Of a stretch of 64,000 bases of DNA, positions 42,384 to 49,461 are shown one piece after another. The stretch lies in assembly GCA_964460785.1 (NCBI GenBank), contig CAYWQB010000004.1, positions 124,001-188,000 of the forward strand. Direction: 5' to 3'. Made by a program: the position numbers and the translations under genes. Source of the DNA: CAYWQB01 sp964460785. GTDB taxonomy: Bacteria > Chlamydiota > Chlamydiia > Chlamydiales > CAYWQB01. The notes beneath the pieces are model-generated. The model did not search any database and was not told the origin of the DNA. It saw only the letters and a list, made by a program, of their open reading frames with translations. How positions within the stretch are numbered: the stretch's first letter is position 1; each line of letters begins with the position of its first letter.

Positions 42384-43646
42384 ATGGTCACAGCTTCTAT
42401 TTCTCCTAACCAAGCAAGAGTATCGACAGAATCCGAAAAAACTCCTGCAAGGCAGGCTGCACAGCTAGCCGGTCGACAGGTAATGGTGCAGGCTTCTGAC
42501 ACAAAATACATCGGCTGTTTAAATGAAGAGCAAGTCAACAAGCTCAGTCAGCTATTTGAGGGAAAAGTTCCTAAAGCTGCGGATGTGCAACATGCAATCA
42601 AAAGGCACTTTAAGCTGTCTGTTTCAGAGACAACAGTGCGGAAGTATTGTGATAATGGAAGTTGGAGAGTTTGCCTTCCTCGAAAACGAGTGCAACATTG
42701 CCTAAACGAGACAGAGGTTGAGGCATTGCGCTCTGCTTTTACAGGACAAACTCCAACAGTTCAAGCTGTGATTAAAGAGATTAAAAGTCGGTTTGGCCTC
42801 ACCATATCTAAAAAAACAGTGTATAGAAATTGTCAAAGAGAGGGGAAGTGGGGAATCTCTCTTAGCCAGGGCGGGGAGTCTAGCTATCTAAATGACCTAC
42901 AAGTCAACGAGCTTTGCGCAGCTTTTGTAGGGAAAACTCCTACGGCAAGTGAGGTTAAAGAGGAAGTATACAAGCGCTTTAATATAAAAATGCCCCTCTC
43001 AGTAGTCACACATGGCTGTAAAAATAGAGGGTGGACGATCCACCTTCGTAAGCAGAGAAAGCAGTCTCTATTAGATGAGTCACAGATCAAGATTCTCAGA
43101 GATGCTTTTGTAGGGCAAACTCCCACAACAAAAGATGTGTATGAGGAGATCAAGAAGCAATTTAATATGGATGTCAACTATGACCGGATCTCAGAAAATT
43201 GCAAAAGTGGAAAGTGGGGGATTACTCTTAAGGTCTTGCGATTAAGAAAGAAAAATATCGACAGTCTTCGTGCCACTTTTGCTGGAAGGTTTCCCACAGC
43301 GCAGGATGTGGTTGAGGAAGTGAAGAGGAGTATCGGGGTTTTTATTCCTGAAGAGGTTGTCAGAAAAAATAGCGAGAAGTGGGGGATCTCTCTTTCTTCT
43401 CAGCAAGAAGAAGCCCCTGACTTTTATAGGTTAAATAGCTTAGAGGATGAAGAGGGGTTCTATTTTTCCCCTCCCTCCCCAATCTTTCCTATAGAGGTGC
43501 CTTCAGGCGCGGAAAAAGAGGAAAGCCTCTCTCCAGAAGAAGACTTCACGCCTATTGAAGGTCCATGGTTGCTCGATTCAAAGGAAGACTTCTCTCAAGA
43601 AGGCATAAGTGTACTTAATCCAGATGATTTTTTGTTTGAGTGGTGA
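42384..43646 (+). CDS. Five-repeat helix-turn-helix-like protein with acidic C-terminal tail
   Basis: 420 residues. Five repeats of about 61 residues cover residues 46-337: each starts L-N/D-E-x-x-[VI], has F-x-G-[KQR]-x-P-T, then a helix V-x-x-E-[IV]-K-x-x-F, a turn, a second helix with TV-x-x-x-C, and ends K-W-G-I-[ST]-L. That is the spacing of a homeodomain-like helix-turn-helix. Basic linkers join them (LPRKRVQH, LRKQRKQ, LRLRKK), and could act as nuclear-import signals. The last about 80 residues are acidic with scattered aromatic and leucine residues (EDEEGFYFSP, LLDSKEDFSQEG, NPDDFLFEW), resembling a eukaryotic activation domain. A host-nucleus regulator is an inference. The 3' end overlaps the 43595 gene by 52 bp. 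Confidence 0.7.
   Translation: MVTASISPNQARVSTESEKTPARQAAQLAGRQVMVQASDTKYIGCLNEEQVNKLSQLFEGKVPKAADVQHAIKRHFKLSVSETTVRKYCDNGSWRVCLPRKRVQHCLNETEVEALRSAFTGQTPTVQAVIKEIKSRFGLTISKKTVYRNCQREGKWGISLSQGGESSYLNDLQVNELCAAFVGKTPTASEVKEEVYKRFNIKMPLSVVTHGCKNRGWTIHLRKQRKQSLLDESQIKILRDAFVGQTPTTKDVYEEIKKQFNMDVNYDRISENCKSGKWGITLKVLRLRKKNIDSLRATFAGRFPTAQDVVEEVKRSIGVFIPEEVVRKNSEKWGISLSSQQEEAPDFYRLNSLEDEEGFYFSPPSPIFPIEVPSGAEKEESLSPEEDFTPIEGPWLLDSKEDFSQEGISVLNPDDFLFEW
42519..43394 (+). repeat. Five tandem about 183-bp coding repeats (HTH-like protein repeats)
   Basis: Starts of the repeats in the protein are residues 46, 107, 169, 230 and about 287. The spacing is 57-62 residues. At the DNA level the copies are diverged, so the duplication is old and the similarity is held at the protein level. 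Confidence 0.75.
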
Positions 43647-44800
43647 GCAGAAATCTTCTGTTTAAGGTCTAGGACGCGTAGCTTGAGAAGCTCAATAATG
43701 ACTAAAATCCGGTCTGTTTTGTGAGGCAGGCAGTCTAACTTTTCAATAGCAAGTTGGCACCTGTGTAACTTCTCTTTTTTTCGAGCAAAACGAGGAACAA
43801 GCATACGCTCTACACTTGACTGGTTGGTATTGTAGCAGGTGGGGTGCCTTGGGTGCCGGTGGATATGAGGGGACTTCTCCAGTAGCTTAGCTAACTGTTT
43901 TTGTCTGGGAGTATGCAGATCCCGATTGAGTAGACGTTGCTCTTCAGTAGTGAGCTGTACAACTCCTTTGCCTTCAACCACAGTTTTTTCATGGAGAAAC
44001 TGATAGAAAGAGCTTAAGGAGTCATTGTCTAATTCATAAAGTAGTAAAGAAGACAGGAAGTCTACATCTAGGAGTACATGAGGGAGGACCCCTCGTATTT
44101 CAATCTCAGAAAGCAAGTAAGTTGCACGAGGCGTGAGTAAAAATCGCTTAGGGGCATTTCCTAAAAAGGGATTGCACTTAGGTTGCTTGCCTTTATTAAA
44201 GATGCGCAATGAATGGGTATGCTGCTTATCACGAGAAATTAAAAGAGTAAAGCAGTGTCCCTCGATTTCAATGGGGAGGTTAAAAGCAATATCTCCTCTG
44301 AGCGTGCGGTAGCATGAAGCGCTAGGAGTCTCTCGCTGGAAGTCATGAACGACTGCTAGAAGCTGTCTTTTTAGACAGGTCGTTTTTTGTTCGATAATAG
44401 ACTGAGGGGACTTTTCGACCTTTGCTGCGACGTATACATCATCGCTGCTCTTTTTTATCTTGAGGAGGAGTTTACGGTGCTTTGATAACTCAGTATATAC
44501 TCTTTGATCAGCAAGGGGTAGAGAGCTTTGAAAATGGTCAAGAGCTTCGATTCTCGCTTGGGCTGTTTTCTCTGATTGATAGTGAGCATCTTTGAATAAA
44601 TCTTCGCGTGAGATTTCTTGTTTCCCAGAAAAAAGCTTTTTAGAGATCTCTTGTAACTTTTGTTTCATTACAGAGTTTGTATGATGCTCTGTGCCTGTAT
44701 AGGCAAGGTAAGGTTTTAGAACTGCTTGTTCGTACCTTCTCCTTTCTACAGTGCTTGTTAGCTTCATATGTACAGTCGCGTGTTGCATAAAGGGATGCAA
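43595..44800 (-). CDS. Cys-His-Asn paralogue family member 3 (unknown function)
   Basis: 401 residues from a TTG at 44800; an ATG at 44788 is another possible start and no ribosome site decides. Lacks the LPxYIPGxTSW N-terminal block of the other two copies. Retains SASCYRTLRGD with C163, LPIEIEGHCFTLLIS with H182, LRIFNKGKQP with N202, YLLSEIEIRGV, TCYNTNQSSVERMLV and KEKLHRCQLAI. Function unknown. Its 3' end overlaps the HTH-repeat gene tail to tail. Confidence 0.6.
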   Translation of the reverse strand: MHPFMQHATVHMKLTSTVERRRYEQAVLKPYLAYTGTEHHTNSVMKQKLQEISKKLFSGKQEISREDLFKDAHYQSEKTAQARIEALDHFQSSLPLADQRVYTELSKHRKLLLKIKKSSDDVYVAAKVEKSPQSIIEQKTTCLKRQLLAVVHDFQRETPSASCYRTLRGDIAFNLPIEIEGHCFTLLISRDKQHTHSLRIFNKGKQPKCNPFLGNAPKRFLLTPRATYLLSEIEIRGVLPHVLLDVDFLSSLLLYELDNDSLSSFYQFLHEKTVVEGKGVVQLTTEEQRLLNRDLHTPRQKQLAKLLEKSPHIHRHPRHPTCYNTNQSSVERMLVPRFARKKEKLHRCQLAIEKLDCLPHKTDRILVIIELLKLRVLDLKQKISAHHSNKKSSGLSTLMPS

Positions 44801-44840
44801 TGGTACCCTTTTAAAAGGTCTATAATCAATAAGTTACATT

Positions 44841-45809
44841 TTATCTCTCAGAGCGCTGGAGAATTTTGTCAAATGTATTTTTTAAGTGACTTTTTAAAGA
44901 GGCCTTGGGAACCGAAAGTACCAAGAAGCCTAAGGATACACAGCTACCAGCAAGTAAAAGGCTCAAAGAAGGCTCGGATTTCCCAAAGAAGATCAAAAGC
45001 AAAATAGATAAAATCGGTACGAGATAAGGGAGAAGGCTGACAAGGGATAGGTAGCCATGAGAAACTCCCTTCAACCATAGAGCCTGGGATAAGCCAAGAA
45101 CGCCAATACCCATAAATAAGATACAGAAAAGCTGTGTATTTGTAGGCAGAACAAAGTTTTCTGTTTGTGTATGCAAGAAGAGTGTAATCAAACAAGCTGG
45201 CCCAGAAAAGGTGGATGACTGAAAGGGGACAGCTTCTTCCTGATTCTTTTTAAAGTAAAAGTTATAGCTTGCCCAAGCAAGGGCACTCACAAAGGGGAAA
45301 GCAATACCAAGAAGGTACATAGCTGCAGAGTGGTCTGTTGCATACCCTTCTTGATAGCCACTAAAAGCGACTCCAGCTAAGCAAATGGAAAGAGCTAAGA
45401 TATGGGAGGGGCTCCACTCAATGACCTTAGCCTTGATGAGCATTCCTGTAAAAAAGAGAGGCCACAGGTAGTAGATCAACTCTACTTGAGAGGGAGAAAG
45501 AAACTGAAACGAGATGCAGTACGTCAGGTGGTTGAGCACAATTAAGATACACCCCGCAAGTAAAGAAGTTTTTTTGGGGGGTAGAAAGAGTTTTCGCTTT
45601 TTGCGGAGCAAAAGTCCGGGAATAGCATAGAGAAAGGCTGCTAAAAAAGAGAGGCCTACACGCTCAAAAAGAGGTAAAGGAGTGATTTCGTGAGCTAAAG
45701 AGGGACTTGCAGACCAAACAAGAACGGCCAGAAAAGCTCCTATAGTGGAAAAAAGCTTAATTTTTTTTTGAATAAGCGCTTGTAGCGGCCTTTGCCGAGG
45801 AGAAGACAT
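44841..45809 (-). CDS. EamA/DMT-family transporter (YddG-like exporter)
   Basis: 322 residues from ATG at 45809; a longer frame to 45902 adds a hydrophilic stretch not usual for the family and begins with TTG without a ribosome site. About ten hydrophobic helices in two EamA repeats. Family features: LVWSASPSLAHE, NHLTYCISFQFLSPSQVELI, IYYLWPLFFTG and SALAWASYNFYFKKN, then the second repeat with GVLGLSQALWLKGVSHG. This branch exports amino acids or their analogues, with YddG moving aromatic amino acids. The substrate here is unknown. It follows the SDR gene on the same strand. Confidence 0.85.
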   Translation of the reverse strand: MSSPRQRPLQALIQKKIKLFSTIGAFLAVLVWSASPSLAHEITPLPLFERVGLSFLAAFLYAIPGLLLRKKRKLFLPPKKTSLLAGCILIVLNHLTYCISFQFLSPSQVELIYYLWPLFFTGMLIKAKVIEWSPSHILALSICLAGVAFSGYQEGYATDHSAAMYLLGIAFPFVSALAWASYNFYFKKNQEEAVPFQSSTFSGPACLITLFLHTQTENFVLPTNTQLFCILFMGIGVLGLSQALWLKGVSHGYLSLVSLLPYLVPILSILLLIFFGKSEPSLSLLLAGSCVSLGFLVLSVPKASLKSHLKNTFDKILQRSER

Positions 45810-45909
45810 GAGAATATAGGGGGAATACAGGGGCGAGTTTCTAGACGTCCCCCACCATTCCGGATCCTTGAGCTTTTTGTCAAGGGGCCGCAGCTTGTCC
45901 AAAAGGGGG

Positions 45910-47325
45910 TTAAATTTCGTGCTTTACAATCTTTTTAGCTAGCCCTTGAAAGAGAATACAGTGAATGGGAACTAGAGCAAACCAATAGGCTCTTCCTAAT
46001 AGTCCCTTAGGACGGAAAGTGGCTGTTTGGATAAGGTAACCATCATGAATGTGCCACTCCAACCAAGCTTCGCCAGGTAGCTTCATTTCTGCATAAAGCA
46101 ATAAGTGGTGCTCGTTTTTATCTACTAGAATCACACGCCAGAAATCTAAGGCATCTCCTGGCTTTAAGTCTGTTGCAGAACGTCTACCTCTCCGTAGCCC
46201 CACACCACCTATGAGCCGGTCAAGAAACCCTCGGATAACCCAAAGCTTGTTTAGATAATACCAGCCATTGTTTCCTCCTATGCATAAAACTTTCTCAAAG
46301 CACTTGCTTGGGTCGCCATGCAAGGGAAGCTTGCGTCGATCTCGGTAACACCCTTGTTTGGGAACGTGCTCAAGATGGTTCCATGCATAGGGGAGAGATC
46401 CCCACTCATCCATCCAGCTTGAATCAAGAGCGCCTGATTCTAGTACATCAAAGGATGCTTTGACTGCTTGCTTATAGCTTTTGAGCTTTCTAGGAAAAAG
46501 AGAACGGATACGATGATCTTGACAAATAGAGGGGGTTTTTAAGCTCTCTACTAAAGAGGAAGCAAGGGAGTAAGGGACGCGACTAATAAAGTAAATCCAA
46601 TAAGAAGAGAGTTTAGGTGTGAGAACAGGAACAGAGAGAATATAGCGCGTTAAATGGCGTACCTCAGAAAACTGAAGCATCAGCTCTTTGAAAGTTAAGC
46701 AGTCTTCCGACCCTATATCATACGATTGATTGAAGCACCTTGAGTCTCCTAAAACAGAGGTCAGGTAAAACAGAGCATCTCGTATGCCGATCGGCTGGGT
46801 TCGGTTGTGTATCCACTTAGGAGCAACCATGATGGGAAGCTTTTCCACTAAATCTCGGATCATTTCAAAAGAGGCAGACCCTGCACCAACAATAATTCCA
46901 GCTCGTAAAGTGGTGGCTGGAATGGAAGATCTTTGTAAAAGGTTTTCCACGCGGTGTCTAGAGCGGAGGTGGGGAGAAAGGCTTTCATCTTTAGGGATCA
47001 ACCCTGTTAAGTAGATCACCTGCTTGGCTTGTGTGTTTTTTAGTTTGCTAAGAAATGTTAAGCAGCACTGCTCTTCAAGGGACTCAAATGTTTGCTTAGA
47101 GTCTGTCATCGAGTGAACTAAATAGTAAGCTGCATCGATTTCTTTAGGAAACTCTATGGTTGCAGGCTGGAGCAGGTCTCCCTGAAGGATTGTGATATGG
47201 GGATGTTTGGGAAGCGCTGTCTTAGGGTTTCTACATAGAGCATAGATAAAGTGCCCCTTTTCAATTAGTTGAGCGATAAGCTTTTTGCCAATATAGCCAC
47301 TCGCTCCAGTGACGAGTATCTTCAT
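45910..47325 (-). CDS. SDR family NAD(P)-binding protein with DUF2867 C-terminal domain
   Basis: 471 residues from ATG at 47325 with AAGGGTG about 7 bases upstream; a longer frame to 47388 covers the promoter region of the divergent gene. N-terminal extended SDR: ILVTGASGYIGKKL (NAD loop), ILQGDLL, YYLVHSM and VIYLTGL. The C-terminal about 150 residues match the DUF2867 type (GWYYLNKLWVIRGFLDRLIG, GDALDFWRV, GEAWLEWHI). The family is widespread and its substrate is unknown. It shares a theme with the SRPBCC-like gene at 1 kb, as both belong to the epimerase/cyclase neighbourhood. Confidence 0.9.
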   Translation of the reverse strand: MKILVTGASGYIGKKLIAQLIEKGHFIYALCRNPKTALPKHPHITILQGDLLQPATIEFPKEIDAAYYLVHSMTDSKQTFESLEEQCCLTFLSKLKNTQAKQVIYLTGLIPKDESLSPHLRSRHRVENLLQRSSIPATTLRAGIIVGAGSASFEMIRDLVEKLPIMVAPKWIHNRTQPIGIRDALFYLTSVLGDSRCFNQSYDIGSEDCLTFKELMLQFSEVRHLTRYILSVPVLTPKLSSYWIYFISRVPYSLASSLVESLKTPSICQDHRIRSLFPRKLKSYKQAVKASFDVLESGALDSSWMDEWGSLPYAWNHLEHVPKQGCYRDRRKLPLHGDPSKCFEKVLCIGGNNGWYYLNKLWVIRGFLDRLIGGVGLRRGRRSATDLKPGDALDFWRVILVDKNEHHLLLYAEMKLPGEAWLEWHIHDGYLIQTATFRPKGLLGRAYWFALVPIHCILFQGLAKKIVKHEI

Positions 47326-47401
47326 CCTATACACCCTTTCTTGCTTTCCTCTATTGGTAGGGAGCTTAGAGATTAATTGCCAAATCAATCTTCTGGATGG
47401 G

Positions 47402-47443
47402 GTTTATATATCGATAAACGATATATTTATGTTGTTTATCGAT
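47402..47443. promoter_or_regulatory. Palindromic operator upstream of DUF2975-HTH pair
   Basis: ATCGATAAAC at 47410-47419 and GTTTATCGAT at 47434-47443 form a perfect 10-bp inverted repeat with a 14-bp spacer. A third partial half-site (GTTTATAT) lies at 47402-47409. The site is 51 bp before the 47495 gene and is the natural binding place for the Cro/CI-type regulator encoded at 48066. Confidence 0.65.
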
Positions 47444-47494
47444 TGGTTTTTGTGCTAGCCTTTCATTTTTACTCGCTCACAAATAGGAGAAAAA

Positions 47495-48058
47495 ATGGAA
47501 CAGACAAAAAAGCTAAGCAAAATTTTAATTTTTATTTTCAATGCTCTGCTCGTTATGACCCCTCTTTTAGTCATTTTGCAGTGGACCTTAGGTGCCGATT
47601 CAATCCATAGCTTGTCTATAACAGGCCTTTTTCAAGAGACTGTAGAGACCCCTGAAGGGATAGCAAAACTCTCTCGTCCAGGAGCATTACCTATTGCGAC
47701 ATGGATCGGGGTTCTAGGAAGCCTTTGTAATCGGCTAGCATTTTTTATTGGTTTGCTTGTTTTGCGTACGCTGTTTAAACGCTATAAGAAAGGCGAAATC
47801 TTCTCGCGCGCTAATGCGAAGTCGTACCGCAAGCTCTCTTGGCTATTTTTCCTCAATGGACTTCTCACACAGCCCCTTGCTCAAATGCTCTTTGTTCTGT
47901 CGGCCACAATTAGCAACGAGCCGGGGCACCGCTATCTACAGTTGACAGTTGGTACACCCCTTTTTGCAGATATATTTTGTGGCCTGGTTTTACTTGCAAT
48001 CTCTTTGATTATGCAGGAAGGAACACGTTTATCAGATGAACACTCTTTAACAGTATAG
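47495..48058 (+). CDS. DUF2975 family membrane protein
   Basis: 187 residues, four hydrophobic helices, GGAGAA before the ATG. The typical DUF2975 layout is seen: an N-terminal helix (ILIFIFNALLVMTPLLVI), a periplasmic segment, WIGVLGSLCNRLAFFIGL, the cytoplasmic FKRYKKGEIFSRANAKSYRK signature, and two terminal helices. Members occur paired with a small Cro/CI-type regulator, as here, and the pair is thought to act in sensing. Gene 48066 follows at 7 bp. Confidence 0.85.
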   Translation: MEQTKKLSKILIFIFNALLVMTPLLVILQWTLGADSIHSLSITGLFQETVETPEGIAKLSRPGALPIATWIGVLGSLCNRLAFFIGLLVLRTLFKRYKKGEIFSRANAKSYRKLSWLFFLNGLLTQPLAQMLFVLSATISNEPGHRYLQLTVGTPLFADIFCGLVLLAISLIMQEGTRLSDEHSLTV

Positions 48059-48065
48059 GTGTCTC

Positions 48066-48281
48066 ATGCCAATTGTTTTACAACTTGATGTCATGCTAGC
48101 AAAGAGAAAGATGAAGCTGCAAGAGCTTGCAGAGCAGGTTGGGATCTCTCAGCCTAACCTTTCTATTCTCAAAACAGGCAAAGCAAAAGCGGTTCGGTTC
48201 TCTACTCTTGAGAAGATATGTCGTGCTCTGAATTGCCAGCCTGGAGATCTACTAATTTTTGCTGAGGATGGGGAGATATAG
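48066..48281 (+). CDS. Cro/CI-type (YozG-like) helix-turn-helix regulator
   Basis: 71 residues with one helix-turn-helix: AKRKMKLQELAEQVGISQPN and LSILKTGKAKAVRFSTLEKIC, ending in CQPGDLL. This matches the YozG/HTH_26 regulators found next to DUF2975 proteins. It probably binds the palindrome at 47410-47443 and controls its own operon. Confidence 0.92.
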   Translation: MPIVLQLDVMLAKRKMKLQELAEQVGISQPNLSILKTGKAKAVRFSTLEKICRALNCQPGDLLIFAEDGEI

Positions 48282-48315
48282 AAGATTCTGAAGAGAGCTT
48301 ACTTTTTTAGATCAG

Positions 48316-48339
48316 GCACCTCTACCAAGCAAGAGGTGC
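48316..48339. terminator. Hairpin between convergent HTH regulator and azlD
   Basis: GCACCTCT at 48316-48323 pairs with AGAGGTGC at 48332-48339 around an 8-base loop. No clear T-run follows on either strand, so termination would be weak. It sits in the only gap between two convergent genes. Confidence 0.35.
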
Positions 48340-48352
48340 TCAATAATGACTC

Positions 48353-48670
48353 TTAGAGGAGCCAGGAGGCAGTGGTAAAAGCTATTACTCCAGCAATAAT
48401 ACTCACAATCGCTTGCCTTTTCCATAGGTGGATAAGAAGGGTAACACCCACCCCAATAAGAGGAGCTAGGATTTGTGGGTGTTTGCCAAACATCTTTCCC
48501 GCAAGCTCATGAAAAAGCAGTAAGGTTAAAATCATACAAGGGAGGTAGAGAGAAATCCTCTGCATCCATGCTTGCTTTTTGAGCCAGTTCCCAATAAGCA
48601 ATGGACCCACGCGAGTCACAAATGAAATAATAAAAAGAGCAAAAAGGTAGACAATTGCTTGTTTATCCAC
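48353..48670 (-). CDS. azlD: AzlD family branched-chain amino-acid export subunit
   Basis: 105 residues from GTG at 48670, selected because AGGAGGT stands 7 bases upstream; a longer frame to 48748 only repeats azlC in another register. Four hydrophobic helices with LFALFIISFVTRVGPLLIG at the start and ILTLLLFHELAGK, as expected for the small subunit of AzlCD exporters. Overlaps the azlC end by 8 bp. Confidence 0.85.
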   Translation of the reverse strand: MDKQAIVYLFALFIISFVTRVGPLLIGNWLKKQAWMQRISLYLPCMILTLLLFHELAGKMFGKHPQILAPLIGVGVTLLIHLWKRQAIVSIIAGVIAFTTASWLL

Positions 48671-49346
48671 AGCATGCACCTCCTTTTCGGCTATAAAGAG
48701 CTGCAAGAGTACACAATACAAGAGCAGGTAATAGCCAACTTGAACCAAAGAATGCTACAGCAATAGCAGAGGCGATAGCCGTGATGAGTAGAGGTTGTAA
48801 GCTACACACTTTTTGGTACTGCTCTAAAGCTAGGACGGTAATTAGAGCTGTCAGTGAAAAGTCTAAGCTGGAAAGCCCGTCGGGAAGAAGCTCTCCCATG
48901 CCAGCACCAACAGCGGTACCAAGAATCCAGTACAAGTGGACTAGGATTGCAAGAGGGAGATAGTACCACGGGTTTTTAAATAAGTGGTCGTCTTTTGAAA
49001 TCAAAATTGCATAGGTTGCATCGACCATCATAAAGCTTAAGACAACACGTAAAAATCGCTGCTTGGGCAAGCGATCAAGAGTGGATACAGTATAGAATGT
49101 ATTGCGGAGAGCTATGGGAAGGACAGTTAAAATAGCCCCAAGAAGGGGCTCTCCAGCAGTGATAAAAGATAAAGCTAAAAATTGGACAGCTCCAGCAAAG
49201 ACAAAACAGCTGTAAATGACGCCTAAAAGAGGAGAAAGGCCAGCTTGCTCCCAAAGTAGGCCCCAGACAAGGCCTAATGGAAAGTAGGCAAAAAAAACAG
49301 GGAGGGAGTCCCTGACTGCTTGGTAGTGAACGGGCTTAGTCTGCAT
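48663..49346 (-). CDS. azlC: AzlC family amino-acid exporter large subunit
   Basis: 227 residues, about six hydrophobic helices. Family features: FAYFPLGLVWGLLWEQAGL, SCFVFAGAVQFLAL, LTVLPIALRNTFYTVS and FMMVDATYAIL. With AzlD it exports branched-chain amino acids or analogues such as azaleucine. Divergent from the sugar porter gene. Confidence 0.9.
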   Translation of the reverse strand: MQTKPVHYQAVRDSLPVFFAYFPLGLVWGLLWEQAGLSPLLGVIYSCFVFAGAVQFLALSFITAGEPLLGAILTVLPIALRNTFYTVSTLDRLPKQRFLRVVLSFMMVDATYAILISKDDHLFKNPWYYLPLAILVHLYWILGTAVGAGMGELLPDGLSSLDFSLTALITVLALEQYQKVCSLQPLLITAIASAIAVAFFGSSWLLPALVLCTLAALYSRKGGACCG

Positions 49347-49407
49347 TAAATTTTTGAGGGGTGAGAGGTTTTACCTATTTTATCGGATAGAAGGGGATTT
49401 TGTCATT

Positions 49408-49437
49408 TTGATGTTTTATTTAAATAAATATTATATA
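49408..49437 (+). promoter_or_regulatory. Likely promoter of sugar porter gene
   Basis: TTGATG (49408-49413) and TATATA (49432-49437), 18-bp spacing, in an AT-rich region 25 bp before the chosen ATG at 49462. The short leader supports the downstream start. Confidence 0.45.
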
Positions 49438-49461
49438 GATGGAGCGAATAAGGGAGGGAGT

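Noticed and set aside
42519..43394. Tandem repeats suggestive of a CRISPR array
   Set aside because: The unit is about 183 bp, diverged in DNA and in one reading frame. It is a protein repeat; no short direct repeats with spacers were seen anywhere in the window.
45810..45902. N-terminal extension of the EamA transporter gene
   Set aside because: It would start at a TTG without a ribosome site and add a hydrophilic leader that the family does not have. The ATG at 45809 was preferred, though not proven.
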